Of a DNA stretch of 64,000 nt, positions 52,311 to 60,813 are shown one piece after another; the first letter of the stretch is position 1, and every line of letters starts with the position of its first letter. The DNA is taken from positions 1 to 64,000 of the forward strand of contig JAUNCT010000008.1 of assembly GCA_030526425.1 (NCBI GenBank), given 5' to 3'. Made by a program: the position numbers and the translations under genes. The notes beneath the pieces are model-generated. The model was not told where the DNA came from, did not search any database, and was given only the letters and a program-made list of their open reading frames with translations. This DNA is from Clostridia bacterium. Its GTDB lineage: Bacteria > Bacillota > Clostridia > Christensenellales > CAG-138.

Positions 52311-53828
52311 TTATTTGTTTTCCTGCGCTTTGGCGGCGGCTTCCTTCTTCAGGCGGGTCTGCTTGTTCTTGTACAGGGAGCTGACCACGACGAAGCCGGA
52401 GAGCGCGAACAGCACGAGGCAGATGGGGCTGAGCAGGGGCGCAAAGCTGCCGTCGTTCGCGACGAGCATGCGGCGCAGGTTCTCTTCCGCCATCGGTCCG
52501 AGGATGAGCGCGAGGAGGATCGGGGATACGGGGATCTTGGCCTTCTGCATGAAGTAGCCGACGATACCGAACGCGAGGGCGGTCCAGATGTCGAAGACGT
52601 TGTTGCGCAGCGCGAAGGAGCCGACGATGCAGAGGACGAAGATGATCGGCGTGAGGACGTTGTTCTCGAGCGAGATGACCTTGGTGAACGCGGGCAGACC
52701 GCAGCTTGCGATGAAGAACATGAGGATGTTCGCGATGATCATCGCCGCGAAGATCAGGTAAACGATGTCCTTGTGGTCTCTGTAAAGGAGCGGTCCGGGG
52801 GTCAGACCCTGGATCATCAGCGCGCCGATGAGCACCGCGGTGACCGGGTCGCCGGGGATACCGAGCGACAGCATGGGGATCATCGCACCGCCGCCGACCG
52901 CGTTGTTCGCCGCCTCGGGGGCCGCAACGCCCTCGATGGCGCCGTGACCGAACTCTTCGTAGTTCTTGGAGGAGCGGCGGGCTTCGCTGTAAGCGACGAA
53001 GCACGCGATATCGGAACCCGCGCCGGGGATGACGCCGATGAAGGTACCGATGATACCGGACTTGATGATGTGCTTCATGCACAGCTTCACGTCTTCAAAC
53101 GAGGAGAAGATGCGCTCGACCTTGTTGGAGACCTTCTTCGCCTTGGAGTGGTTCTCGATGCTCACGATGCACTCGGAAACCGCGAACAGACCGATGAGCA
53201 CGGGCACGAGCTCGAAGCCGCCGTACAGGTTGAAGGAACCGAAGGTGAAGCGGGGGTAGCCGTCCATCGGGTCGAGACCGATGGTGCACAGCAAAAGACC
53301 GATGCCGGCGGAGATGAAGCCCTTGAGCAGGCTCTCGCCGGAGATGGAGACGATGACGGAAAGACCGAACAAGGCGACGACCGCGAACTCACCGGAGGTG
53401 AAGTGCAGCGCGATCTTCGACATGGCGGGCGCCGCGAAGATCATGATGGCGACGCCGACGAGACCGCCGAGACTCGAGGAGAGGACGGACATCGAAAGTG
53501 CGCGTCCGGCTTTGCCGCTCTTCGCCATGGGGTAACCGTCCATAACGGTCGCGGCGGCGGCGGGGGTGCCGGGGGTGTTCAGAAGGATCGCGGAGATCGA
53601 ACCGCCGTAGACGGCGGAGGCGTAGATGCACATCAAAATCGGCAGACCGTAGCGCATGTCCATGCCGTAGGTGAAGGGCACCATCAACGCAACGCCCATC
53701 GTCGCGGTGAGACCCGGGAGCGCGCCGACGACGATACCCGCCGCGGTGGCGAGCGCCATCAGCAGCAGGCATTTCGGGTCGGTGACGATGCCTGCAAAGG
53801 ATGAAAAGAACAGGGATGCGGAACCCAT
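52311..53828 (-). CDS. tctA: Tripartite tricarboxylate transporter large membrane subunit (TctA family), second system
   Basis: 505 aa polytopic channel subunit. GALPGLTATMGVALMVPF near residue 38, LLNTPGTPAAAATVMDGYPM, GVIPGAGSDIACFVAY and PMLSLGIPGDPVTAVL are the family signatures. Clear homolog of the protein at 6270 but divergent, and with a lysine-rich C-terminus. Last gene of a minus-strand tctCBA operon. GAGGAGGTAACG is the ribosome site. Confidence 0.95.
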   Translation of the reverse strand: MGSASLFFSSFAGIVTDPKCLLLMALATAAGIVVGALPGLTATMGVALMVPFTYGMDMRYGLPILMCIYASAVYGGSISAILLNTPGTPAAAATVMDGYPMAKSGKAGRALSMSVLSSSLGGLVGVAIMIFAAPAMSKIALHFTSGEFAVVALFGLSVIVSISGESLLKGFISAGIGLLLCTIGLDPMDGYPRFTFGSFNLYGGFELVPVLIGLFAVSECIVSIENHSKAKKVSNKVERIFSSFEDVKLCMKHIIKSGIIGTFIGVIPGAGSDIACFVAYSEARRSSKNYEEFGHGAIEGVAAPEAANNAVGGGAMIPMLSLGIPGDPVTAVLIGALMIQGLTPGPLLYRDHKDIVYLIFAAMIIANILMFFIASCGLPAFTKVISLENNVLTPIIFVLCIVGSFALRNNVFDIWTALAFGIVGYFMQKAKIPVSPILLALILGPMAEENLRRMLVANDGSFAPLLSPICLVLFALSGFVVVSSLYKNKQTRLKKEAAAKAQENK

Positions 53829-53843
53829 AGTTGCGTTACCTCC

Positions 53844-54308
53844 TCAGAACATAAAGGACAGCAGTCCGTCGGGAAGCATGACGTACAGCAGCTTCGCGAA
53901 AATGAAATATACGATGACCGGAACGACGATGCTGACGATCGCCATCTGGACCCAACGGCGGTTCTCCATCAGGTACATGCCCGCGAACAGCAGCCACACC
54001 GTGTCGAGGATGAAGCCGAGCTTGTTGAACAGCAGGCAGTAGAGGAGGAACAGAACGATGGCGATGAAACCGCGTTTCATTCCGGGGGTGAGCGAAAGGG
54101 CGGCGCCTTCCTCCTTCATCTTACCGAGAAGGGATGCGACGATGAGGATGAGGCTGAGCACCGCGGTGAAGCCCGCGATGATCATGGGGAAGAACTTCGC
54201 GCCGGGGTCGGTCGGCGAATGGTTCTCCGGGAATTTCGAAGCGGTCACGAGGACGTAACCGGAAATGGCGAGGCCGATGAGACCCGCCGCGACATTCGTT
54301 TTCTTCAT
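53844..54308 (-). CDS. tctB: Tripartite tricarboxylate transporter small membrane subunit (TctB family), second system
   Basis: 154 aa with about four membrane segments (AAGLIGLAISGYVLVTAS first). AAKFFPMIIAG and the C-terminal VPVIVYFIFAKLLYVMLPDGL fit TctB. It lies 15 bases before tctA and after a hairpin that follows tctC. Assigned from topology and context. Confidence 0.88.
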   Translation of the reverse strand: MKKTNVAAGLIGLAISGYVLVTASKFPENHSPTDPGAKFFPMIIAGFTAVLSLILIVASLLGKMKEEGAALSLTPGMKRGFIAIVLFLLYCLLFNKLGFILDTVWLLFAGMYLMENRRWVQMAIVSIVVPVIVYFIFAKLLYVMLPDGLLSFMF

Positions 54309-54342
54309 GGGAAAACTCTCTTTCTCGTGAATGGTCGTTGAA

Positions 54343-54370
54343 GCGGGAAGCCCCCGAAGGAGCTTCCCGC
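54343..54370 (-). promoter_or_regulatory. Hairpin between tctC and tctB, second system
   Basis: A 9-base perfect stem (GCGGGAAGC/GCTTCCCGC) just downstream of the tctC stop, no T-run. It occupies the same place as the hairpin at 5642-5668 in the other tct operon. Confidence 0.55.
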
Positions 54371-54394
54371 CGTTGGTTCAAAGGGAAGGGTTGC

Positions 54395-55366
54395 TTATTT
54401 GGTCAGACCGAGTTCCTTCATCAGGCTGCCGACGGTCTCGAGGTCCTCTGCGAGCCATGCGCTCCAGTCTGCGCTGTTGCGGTAGACCGGGACCATACCC
54501 GCGTTCTTGCAGTAGGTCTGGTAAGCTTCGGAGTTCCAGACTTCGGTGGCCAGCTCTTCCCAAGCCGCCTTGACGTCTTCCTTCACGCCCTTGGGGCAGA
54601 AGAAGCCCTGGAAGGAACCGCCGACGCTGTCATAGCCCTGCTCTTTGCAAGTGGGGTATTCGGCGTAATCCGCGAGACGCTCTTCGGTCATGATGCCGAG
54701 GATGCGCATATCGCCGGACTGGACGTAAGCGTGGGAGGTGGAGAGCTCGGTGGTGGTCAGGTCGATCTCACCTGCGAGCATCGCGACGGCTGCGGAAGCG
54801 GCACCGTCATAGGGAACGGTGGTCAGCTCGATGCCGGCCGCCTTCATGAACTTCGCGGCGCAGATGTGCCAGATGGAACCGGTGCCGACGGTACCGACCT
54901 TCAGCTTGCCGGGGTTCTCTTTCGCATACGCGACGAGCTCTTCGAGGGTGTTGAACGGAGAATCCGCCTTGACCGCGACGACGCTGGGCAGCTCGCAGAT
55001 CTCGATGATCGGGTGCATATCCGCCCAGGTGAAGGTGACGAGACCCTGCGGGGGCAGCGTGTTCAGCTCCGCGGTGATGATGCCGATGGTGTTGCCGTTC
55101 GGGTTTGCACCGATGATGGCGGAGAAGCCGACTGCGCCGGAGCCGCCGGTCTGGTTGGAAACGGTCACGGTCTGTCCGAGTTTCTCACCGAGCTGTGCAG
55201 CGAAAAGACGCGCGTTGCCGTCTGCGCCGCCGCCTGCAGCCCAGGGGCAGATGATGTTGATGGACTTCTTGAATACTTTCGAGTAGTCGGTGCCTTCGGC
55301 AGTTGCGATGCCGGCGATGGACAGGACCATGGCGAGTGCCAGGACCAGCGCGAGGATCTTCTTCAT
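54395..55366 (-). CDS. tctC: Tripartite tricarboxylate transporter substrate-binding protein (TctC family), second system
   Basis: 323 aa from ATG 55366 after AAAGGAGAACG. Signal peptide MKKILALVLALAMVLSIAG ending near TATA. The mature part has INIICPWAAGGGADGNARL, the TctC ligand-loop pattern, and VSNQTGGSGAVGFSAI. It differs clearly from the TctC at 4666 (INIICPWAAGG against ITLVNPYEAGG), so it probably binds another carboxylate. First gene of its operon. The AraC-type sensor gene is divergent. Confidence 0.93.
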   Translation of the reverse strand: MKKILALVLALAMVLSIAGIATAEGTDYSKVFKKSINIICPWAAGGGADGNARLFAAQLGEKLGQTVTVSNQTGGSGAVGFSAIIGANPNGNTIGIITAELNTLPPQGLVTFTWADMHPIIEICELPSVVAVKADSPFNTLEELVAYAKENPGKLKVGTVGTGSIWHICAAKFMKAAGIELTTVPYDGAASAAVAMLAGEIDLTTTELSTSHAYVQSGDMRILGIMTEERLADYAEYPTCKEQGYDSVGGSFQGFFCPKGVKEDVKAAWEELATEVWNSEAYQTYCKNAGMVPVYRNSADWSAWLAEDLETVGSLMKELGLTK

Positions 55367-55432
55367 GTGGTTGCGTTCTCCTTTTGTGAAATGAAATTGA
55401 GATGTGCGGACCGTGTCGGCCCTTCGATAGAA

Positions 55433-55462
55433 ATTATGGATGAAACACGGCGTTCTTTTCAA
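55433..55462 (-). promoter_or_regulatory. Probable promoter of the second tctCBA operon
   Basis: Minus strand TTGAAA (55462-55457), 18-base spacer, CATAAT (55438-55433). Confidence 0.55.
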
Positions 55463-55614
55463 TTCTCATTGCTTGCACGAAGGGGAAATTGCATTTCTCA
55501 TTTTTTGACAACGACAGAAAATGGGGCAAAACGCCGTATTTTTGAGATGACTTGCATGAAAAAGAAGCATTTGTTGCAAACGGGATCCGGAGGACGGCGG
55601 GGCGGAAGCGGTGG

Positions 55615-55642
55615 TTCCGAAACGCGCGGAGTGTACTATAAT
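55615..55642 (+). promoter_or_regulatory. Probable promoter of the AraC-type sensor gene
   Basis: Perfect TATAAT at 55637-55642 with a weak TTCCGA at 55615-55620, 16 bases apart. Confidence 0.5.
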
Positions 55643-55686
55643 AGCAAAGGTGCTATGAAGACCTATCCGCCGACGGAGACCGACGA

Positions 55687-57936
55687 TTGAAAAAACTGAT
55701 CCGAAAACTGAAACCCGGTTCACTCTTCACGAGGATCTGCATGATGATGCTGACCCTCGTGGTTTTTGTGTGCATGTATCTTTCGGTGTACGCGCTGTTC
55801 CGCGACGGACGCCGCATGGAGGAGAGCGTGATGCGCTCGGGCGCGGAGACCGTGCGCCGCGTTTCCGGCATGGTCACGGAAAACCTCGCGACGCTCACGC
55901 GCATCCTCAACAGCACGTTCATGAGCCCGGAGGTCGTCCGCAAGGCGCTTTCGCCGGAGCTCGTGCGCGTGGAAAACATGCAGTCCGTGACGGAGGCGCT
56001 CACCACCGCGACGGCGGCCTCCGACAGCATCGACGCGCTGTACCTGTTTTCGGCGCGCAACAAGATCGGGCTCTCGTCGGACTACTCCGCCTCCGGCTGG
56101 CAGGTGGATTCGTGGCTCGGCGTGCTGTCGCGCTTCCTCACCCGGCGGGACAAGCTGACGCCCGTCGTCGTTGCGGGCGTGCCCGTTTATTATTACAACG
56201 AAGGCGCGGAGATCTACATCGTGCGGGGCTTCCCCGATGTGCGGTATGAGCCGTGTTCCTTGTATTTTCTGATGCACGTGGCTTCCGACGCGTTCGGGCG
56301 GACGGTGAACGGTTCCGGTACGGAGGCGCTGTTCTGCTTCGACGCGAAGGGGACGGCCCTGTCCGGACCCGCGGAGACCGCCGGCGGCGTGCAGCCGGGC
56401 AAGATCTGGAACACGGTCGTCGCGGACGGCAAAACGGCGGGGAACGTGCAGCTGCGCCTGCCCGACGGGAAACGCACCCGCTGCATTTACGAAAAGAACG
56501 CCGAAACGGGCTGGACCCTCGTGTATCTTACGGAACCCGAAAGCGCGCTGAGCGCTGCGCTGTACCGCTCGCACGTGCCCGAGGCGCTGATGTGGACGGC
56601 TTTTCTGCTGTTCGGCGTGTGCATGATCGGCATCGGCGCGAAGCGGCTGACGAACCCGCTCGACCGGCTGATCGAGAACATCGGCGGCGCGGATCCCGAG
56701 ATCGGGGATGAATGGGCGTACCTGAGCGCATCGTACGAGCGGCTGACCATGCGCAAGGAGGAGCTCGAGCACTATCTGCCCATCGCGGCGGGTGCCATCG
56801 AGGAGGATCTGTTCCGCTCGCTGCTCGCGGGGGAACCCGCGGAACGGGAACGGGTCGCGGAGCAGCTTGCGCTGGCGGGCAGCCCCTTCCGCACCGAAAC
56901 GCCCGCGGCGGTCTTCCTGTGCGATGTGACGAAGGACGGGGAAGCGGAAGCCGACACCATGGCGGACACCATCGCCTATTTCGAACTGAACGACCGCGTC
57001 AAGGAGGTCCTCGGCGAACGGGGGACGCCTTACCTTTTGATGCGCTCGCGCGATGCCGCGGCGGCGCTCGTGTGTGCCCTGCCCGCGGAGGAGACCGATG
57101 CTTGTTACTGCGAGCTGTGCGGGCTGTTCGGCGCGCTGCGCCTTTCCGGCGGGGCGCCCGTGTGGGGCTTCGGCAAACCGGCGAACGACCTGCTGAGCCT
57201 GACGGAGTCCATGGAGGACGCCAAGCGGAACCTCGACTATTTCCGCTATCACCGCGACGACGGGAAGCAGAGCGAGACCTCCGGCGGGTACCGCAGGAGC
57301 ATCGAATTTTTGCACGACCTGTCGCAGCGCATGCACGACGGTGCCATCGGGGATCTTGCGGCGGAGACGGAGCGAGTCGTCGGCGATATCGGCGCATCCG
57401 TCGCGGATGCGGGTCTCCGGCGCGAGCTGTACCGCATGCTGCTCGACACCCTGCTTTCGGAGGAACCCGGTGCCGACGGAACGGTCACCGGAGAGCAGCT
57501 GCTGCCCCCGGACCTCCCCGAGGAGGAGCTTGCGCAGCGCGCAGCGGAACACGCGCGCGAGATCGCGGAGCGGCTCGGCGACGGACTGGCATCCGGACAG
57601 GACAAGCGCATCCGCCGCGTTTGCCGCTATATCGAAACGCATTACGCGGACGCGGGACTGAGCCTCGAGCAGGCTGCGGAATACGTCGGCGTCAGCGCCT
57701 CGTACCTCAGCCGCAGCTTCACCGCGGCGATGCAGAAGAACTTCACCGCTTACCTCAACGAATACCGCGTGGAGTGCGCGAAGAAACTGCTGGAAACGAC
57801 GGAACTGCCTGCGCAGGAGGTCGGCTACCTGACCGGCTTCTGCAGCATGGCGACCTTCTTCCGCGTGTTCAAGAAAACGACGGGTCTGACGCCGAAGCAA
57901 TACCGCACCGGCGCGGGCGGAACGGAGGAAGAATGA
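55687..57936 (+). CDS. Membrane-spanning AraC family sensor-regulator
   Basis: 749 aa from a TTG start. Order: basic start, membrane segment near residues 15-38 (ICMMMLTLVVFVCMYLSVYAL), a large outer domain to about residue 295 (Cache-like in size), a second membrane segment (ALMWTAFLLFGVCMIGIGA), a cytosolic linker with no obvious histidine kinase or GGDEF domain, and a C-terminal AraC DNA-binding domain near residues 640-740 ending PAQEVGYLTGFCSMATFFRVFKKTTGLTPKQYR. It likely senses a solute outside and directly controls DNA, probably the divergent tctCBA operon. Its stop overlaps the next start. Confidence 0.88.
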   Translation: MKKLIRKLKPGSLFTRICMMMLTLVVFVCMYLSVYALFRDGRRMEESVMRSGAETVRRVSGMVTENLATLTRILNSTFMSPEVVRKALSPELVRVENMQSVTEALTTATAASDSIDALYLFSARNKIGLSSDYSASGWQVDSWLGVLSRFLTRRDKLTPVVVAGVPVYYYNEGAEIYIVRGFPDVRYEPCSLYFLMHVASDAFGRTVNGSGTEALFCFDAKGTALSGPAETAGGVQPGKIWNTVVADGKTAGNVQLRLPDGKRTRCIYEKNAETGWTLVYLTEPESALSAALYRSHVPEALMWTAFLLFGVCMIGIGAKRLTNPLDRLIENIGGADPEIGDEWAYLSASYERLTMRKEELEHYLPIAAGAIEEDLFRSLLAGEPAERERVAEQLALAGSPFRTETPAAVFLCDVTKDGEAEADTMADTIAYFELNDRVKEVLGERGTPYLLMRSRDAAAALVCALPAEETDACYCELCGLFGALRLSGGAPVWGFGKPANDLLSLTESMEDAKRNLDYFRYHRDDGKQSETSGGYRRSIEFLHDLSQRMHDGAIGDLAAETERVVGDIGASVADAGLRRELYRMLLDTLLSEEPGADGTVTGEQLLPPDLPEEELAQRAAEHAREIAERLGDGLASGQDKRIRRVCRYIETHYADAGLSLEQAAEYVGVSASYLSRSFTAAMQKNFTAYLNEYRVECAKKLLETTELPAQEVGYLTGFCSMATFFRVFKKTTGLTPKQYRTGAGGTEEE

Positions 57937-58952
57937 AACGGATTTTTGCCCGCTTTGCGGCGGCGCTTGCGGTGTTGTCGTGCTGCGTTCTGCCCTTCGC
58001 TTCCGCCGCTGCGGAGGAACGGGACCCCGTTGCGGTGAGTCTTTCGCTGGCGTGCCCCGGACCCGCGGAATCCGTTGCCGGGGTGTGGGCCCGCATGTTT
58101 GCGGAAAAGACCGCGGAGCTCAGCAACGGCACGGTGCTGGTGACGGTGTTCGCGGACGGCGTGCTCGGTACGGACCCCGAGGTCGCAAGGGCGTGCCGCT
58201 ACGGTTCGGTGGACCTCATGATCGCGCGGACGACGGAGATCGCCGGAGTCGCGGAGGGCTGCATGCTGGCGGACGTTCCGTTTTTGTTCCGGGATACGGC
58301 GCACGCGGGCAGGGTGTTTGCGGATGCGCGCATCCGCAGCGTGCTGGCGGAAAGCCTCTTGGAAAGCGGACTCGTGCTGCTGAGCACGACGGAATGGGGC
58401 ATGGAGAACATCGGGCTGACGAACCCGCCGGGCAGTGAAGGAACTCCGGAAGGCGTGCCCGCGGCAAGCGCCGCGGATCCTTGCCGGCAAGCGGTACTGA
58501 CGGCGCTCGGTTACCGGCCCGTGGTGACGGAGATCTCGGATGTGTGCCTTGCGGTGCGGCAGCACGCCGTACTTGCGCAGGAGAGCACGCCCGAAATGTT
58601 CTACCGCCTCGGCATTTACGAAACGCAGAAGTATTTGACCGACAGCCGGCACTTCGTTTCGGTGGGCACGCTGTGTGCGGGCAGCACCGGGTGGGAGAGC
58701 CTTTCGGAAGAGACCCGCGCGTGTCTGCTGCGGGCGGCTGCGGAAACGGAGGATGCGGTGAACGCCGCGGCCGAAGCGGAGAACGAACGGTTGCTTCGCG
58801 CGATGCGGAGTGTGGGCATCCGTGTGACGGAGGCGGAGATCTCCGATGAACGACGGAACGCGGCGGCGGAAGCGGCGACCGCGCTGATCGCGGAACGGCT
58901 GGGCACGGAAACGGCGGAGCTTCTGCTTGCGGTCGCGGACGAACTGAAATGA
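57933..58952 (+). CDS. TRAP-type (DctP) solute-binding protein, orphan
   Basis: 339 aa, ATG overlapping the regulator stop (ATGA). The signal peptide ends about PFASAAAEE. DctP features: FADGVLGTDPEVARACRYGSVDLMI, DVPFLFRDTAHAGRVF, TPEMFYRLGIYETQKYLTDSRHF. The usual arginine-bearing segment (DLKGLKIRV-like) is replaced by a proline/alanine-rich stretch (NPPGSEGTPEGVPAASAA), and the second arginine position reads WGMENIGLTN. No DctQ or DctM gene is nearby. It may therefore present a ligand to the membrane regulator rather than to a TRAP permease. That role is inference. Confidence 0.82.
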   Translation: MKRIFARFAAALAVLSCCVLPFASAAAEERDPVAVSLSLACPGPAESVAGVWARMFAEKTAELSNGTVLVTVFADGVLGTDPEVARACRYGSVDLMIARTTEIAGVAEGCMLADVPFLFRDTAHAGRVFADARIRSVLAESLLESGLVLLSTTEWGMENIGLTNPPGSEGTPEGVPAASAADPCRQAVLTALGYRPVVTEISDVCLAVRQHAVLAQESTPEMFYRLGIYETQKYLTDSRHFVSVGTLCAGSTGWESLSEETRACLLRAAAETEDAVNAAAEAENERLLRAMRSVGIRVTEAEISDERRNAAAEAATALIAERLGTETAELLLAVADELK

Positions 58953-58958
58953 AATGAC

Positions 58959-58990
58959 AAAGGGAGCGCCCCGACCGGGGCGCTCCCTTT
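58959..58990. terminator. Bidirectional terminator
   Basis: A perfect 14-base stem AAAGGGAGCGCCCC and complement with a GACC loop, between convergent genes. Confidence 0.85.
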
Positions 58991-59002
58991 CGTTATCGGC
59001 TC

Positions 59003-59692
59003 TCAGGCTGACTGAAGCGAGGCGGCGTAGGCTTCGGCGGAGGCAAGGTCCGCAAAGAACACGCGCAGATTCCAGATGCCGTAGCCGAATTGGGTCTTGT
59101 GATCCTTCTTTTCACGGTACGAGGTGACGATCATGCCGTTGTACTTGCCGGGCTCCTTGCACAGAGCGGCGATCCAGTCGCGCTCGCCGACTTCGGCGGC
59201 GGAGACGTTGGCGCGGTCTCCGCGGGTCCCCTTCTTGCCTGTCATCAGCCCCAGCTGCAAGCCTTCGCCCTCGCGGAAGCCGGATTTTTTGTTGACCTCG
59301 ATCTCGAGCGCCATGCCGAGCACGTTGCTCAGTTCGCCGTTGACGATGATGTAGTTGATCTTGGTGCCGTTGAAGCTGACGGTGTTCTTGCTCCACGTGC
59401 GGACGACATCCCAATCGTCGGTGTACGCCCACGGGTTCACCTTGTAGGCGGTGACGGTGCTGCCGTCGTCAAAGGAAAGCACGTACTCTTCGATGCCCGG
59501 CTCTTCGGGCTCCTCGGTTTCGGCAGGCGCTTCGGTTGCTTCGGGCGTTTCGGCAAAGGCGCCGGAAAGCGCGGCGAGCGCCTCCTTAGCGGCTGCGGCA
59601 ACGCTCTCCGCGGCGGTCTCATCTGCGGCCGCGACGGCGGCGAACGCGAAGACCAAGAGGAACGCAAGGACGACGGAAACAGATCTCTTCAT
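59003..59692 (-). CDS. Secreted protein of unknown function
   Basis: 229 aa. A clear signal peptide (MKRSVSVVLAFLLVFAF ending AVAAAD), then an alanine/glutamate/proline-rich linker to about residue 70. A compact domain follows: YVLSFDDGSTVTAYKVNPWAY, WSKNTVSFNGTKINYIIVNG, a glycine/lysine stretch and YGIWNLRVFFADLASAEAY. No family recognised. It is transcribed alone from its own promoter. Confidence 0.75.
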   Translation of the reverse strand: MKRSVSVVLAFLLVFAFAAVAAADETAAESVAAAAKEALAALSGAFAETPEATEAPAETEEPEEPGIEEYVLSFDDGSTVTAYKVNPWAYTDDWDVVRTWSKNTVSFNGTKINYIIVNGELSNVLGMALEIEVNKKSGFREGEGLQLGLMTGKKGTRGDRANVSAAEVGERDWIAALCKEPGKYNGMIVTSYREKKDHKTQFGYGIWNLRVFFADLASAEAYAASLQSA

Positions 59693-59745
59693 GGGAAACC
59701 TCCTCGGTTGATTTCGGAAACGGTCGTTCGGTATCGAATGAATTC

Positions 59746-59775
59746 ATTATAGTATGCGACGAACGCAAAAATCAA
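59746..59775 (-). promoter_or_regulatory. Promoter of the secreted-protein gene
   Basis: Minus strand TTGATT (59775-59770), 18 bases, TATAAT (59751-59746). Confidence 0.7.
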
Positions 59776-59807
59776 TGCCGCAGCATACTGTTGCCGGCGG
59801 ACAATCG

Positions 59808-59816
59808 TGCTATAAT
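59808..59816 (+). promoter_or_regulatory. Extended -10 promoter of the EamA gene
   Basis: TGCTATAAT (TGn plus TATAAT) at 59808-59816. The -35 is weak, which extended -10 promoters tolerate. Confidence 0.6.
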
Positions 59817-59853
59817 GGTGGGTGCATTTTGGGAAAGCATTGAGGGAGGACCG

Positions 59854-60738
59854 ATGAAAAACAAAAACACCGCGCATCTGCTTGCGCTGGTCACGGCGGT
59901 CATGTGGTCGTCGTCGTATCTGTTCACGCGCATCGCGCTGCGGGATTTCAGCTCTTACGGCGTGGCGCTGCTGCGGCTCCTTTTCGCGTCGCTCGTTCTT
60001 GCGGGGTACCTGCTGTTGAAGCGGGCGAAGCTCCCCGCGAAGCGCGACCTGCCGAAGTATCTCCTGTCCGGCGCGATGGGCTTCGGGCTGTTCTATCTGG
60101 TTTACAACACGGGCATGGCCAAGGGGCTGAACACCGCCACGAGCTGCACACTCGTTTCGACGGCGCCCCTGTTCACGGCGCTCATCGGGCGGGTGTTTCT
60201 GAAGGAGAAGCTTTCGGTCGCCAAGTGGTGCAGCATCCTCATCGCGTTCGCGGGCGTGCTCGTGCTCACCTGGGAGGGGCTGACGATGGAAAACGGCGTT
60301 TCCGGCATCCTGTGGTTGCTGGCGACGGCGCTGCTGCTGGCGGGCTACAACATCTACCAGCGGCATCTCGTGCAGGGGAAGGATACGGAGCCGCTCGTCG
60401 TGACGGCGTGGAGCATCTTTTTCGGAACGTTGCTGCTGACGCCCTTTTTGCCGCAGACGGTCGCGCAGCTGAGCCGCGCTTCGGCCTTGCCCGTCCTTTG
60501 CTGCGCGGTGCTCGGCATCGGCGCGAGCGCAACGGGCTACGTGATGTGGGGCAAGGCGCTCAAGATCGCGGACAACGTGAGCACGGTGTCGAACTACATC
60601 CTCGTCGAGCCGTTCAGCACGGCGCTGCTCGGGGCGGTCTTCCTCGGGGAGACGCTGACCGCGCCGACGCTCATCGGCGGCGGCATCATCCTCGCGGGAC
60701 TTTTCCTGTTCTACTTTTTGCCGGAAAAGAAGGCGTGA
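59854..60738 (+). CDS. EamA/DMT family transporter
   Basis: 294 aa, ATG 59854 after GAGGGAGGACC. Ten membrane segments in two EamA halves: HLLALVTAVMWSSSYLFTRI first half and WLLATALLLAGYNIYQRHLV second half, with ASATGYVMWGKAL and VSNYILVEPFSTALLGAVFLGE as family motifs. Metabolite exporter or importer, substrate unknown. Monocistronic with a terminator after it. Confidence 0.9.
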   Translation: MKNKNTAHLLALVTAVMWSSSYLFTRIALRDFSSYGVALLRLLFASLVLAGYLLLKRAKLPAKRDLPKYLLSGAMGFGLFYLVYNTGMAKGLNTATSCTLVSTAPLFTALIGRVFLKEKLSVAKWCSILIAFAGVLVLTWEGLTMENGVSGILWLLATALLLAGYNIYQRHLVQGKDTEPLVVTAWSIFFGTLLLTPFLPQTVAQLSRASALPVLCCAVLGIGASATGYVMWGKALKIADNVSTVSNYILVEPFSTALLGAVFLGETLTAPTLIGGGIILAGLFLFYFLPEKKA

Positions 60739-60749
60739 ATAAAACGAAA

Positions 60750-60788
60750 ACCGGGCGCGGGTACAGACCCTGCGTCCGGTGCTTTTTT
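60750..60788. terminator. Bidirectional terminator
   Basis: ACCGGGCGC-GGGT pairs with ACCCTGCGTCCGGT (one bulge, one G-U pair), loop ACAG, then T-run on the plus strand and TTTT on the minus strand. Confidence 0.75.
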
Positions 60789-60813
60789 GTTTTTGGGAAC
60801 CGTTCCCTTGCTT

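Larger units (their letters stand above)
55367..55686. other. Divergent regulatory region between tctC and the AraC-type sensor
   Basis: About 320 bases, AT-rich near 55400-55550, containing promoters in both directions. No gene or known riboswitch recognised. It is the likely target of the sensor-regulator encoded at 55687. Confidence 0.55.

Noticed and set aside
57933-58952. A full TRAP transporter
   Set aside because: No DctQ or DctM membrane gene lies nearby; the next gene is on the other strand and encodes a secreted protein.
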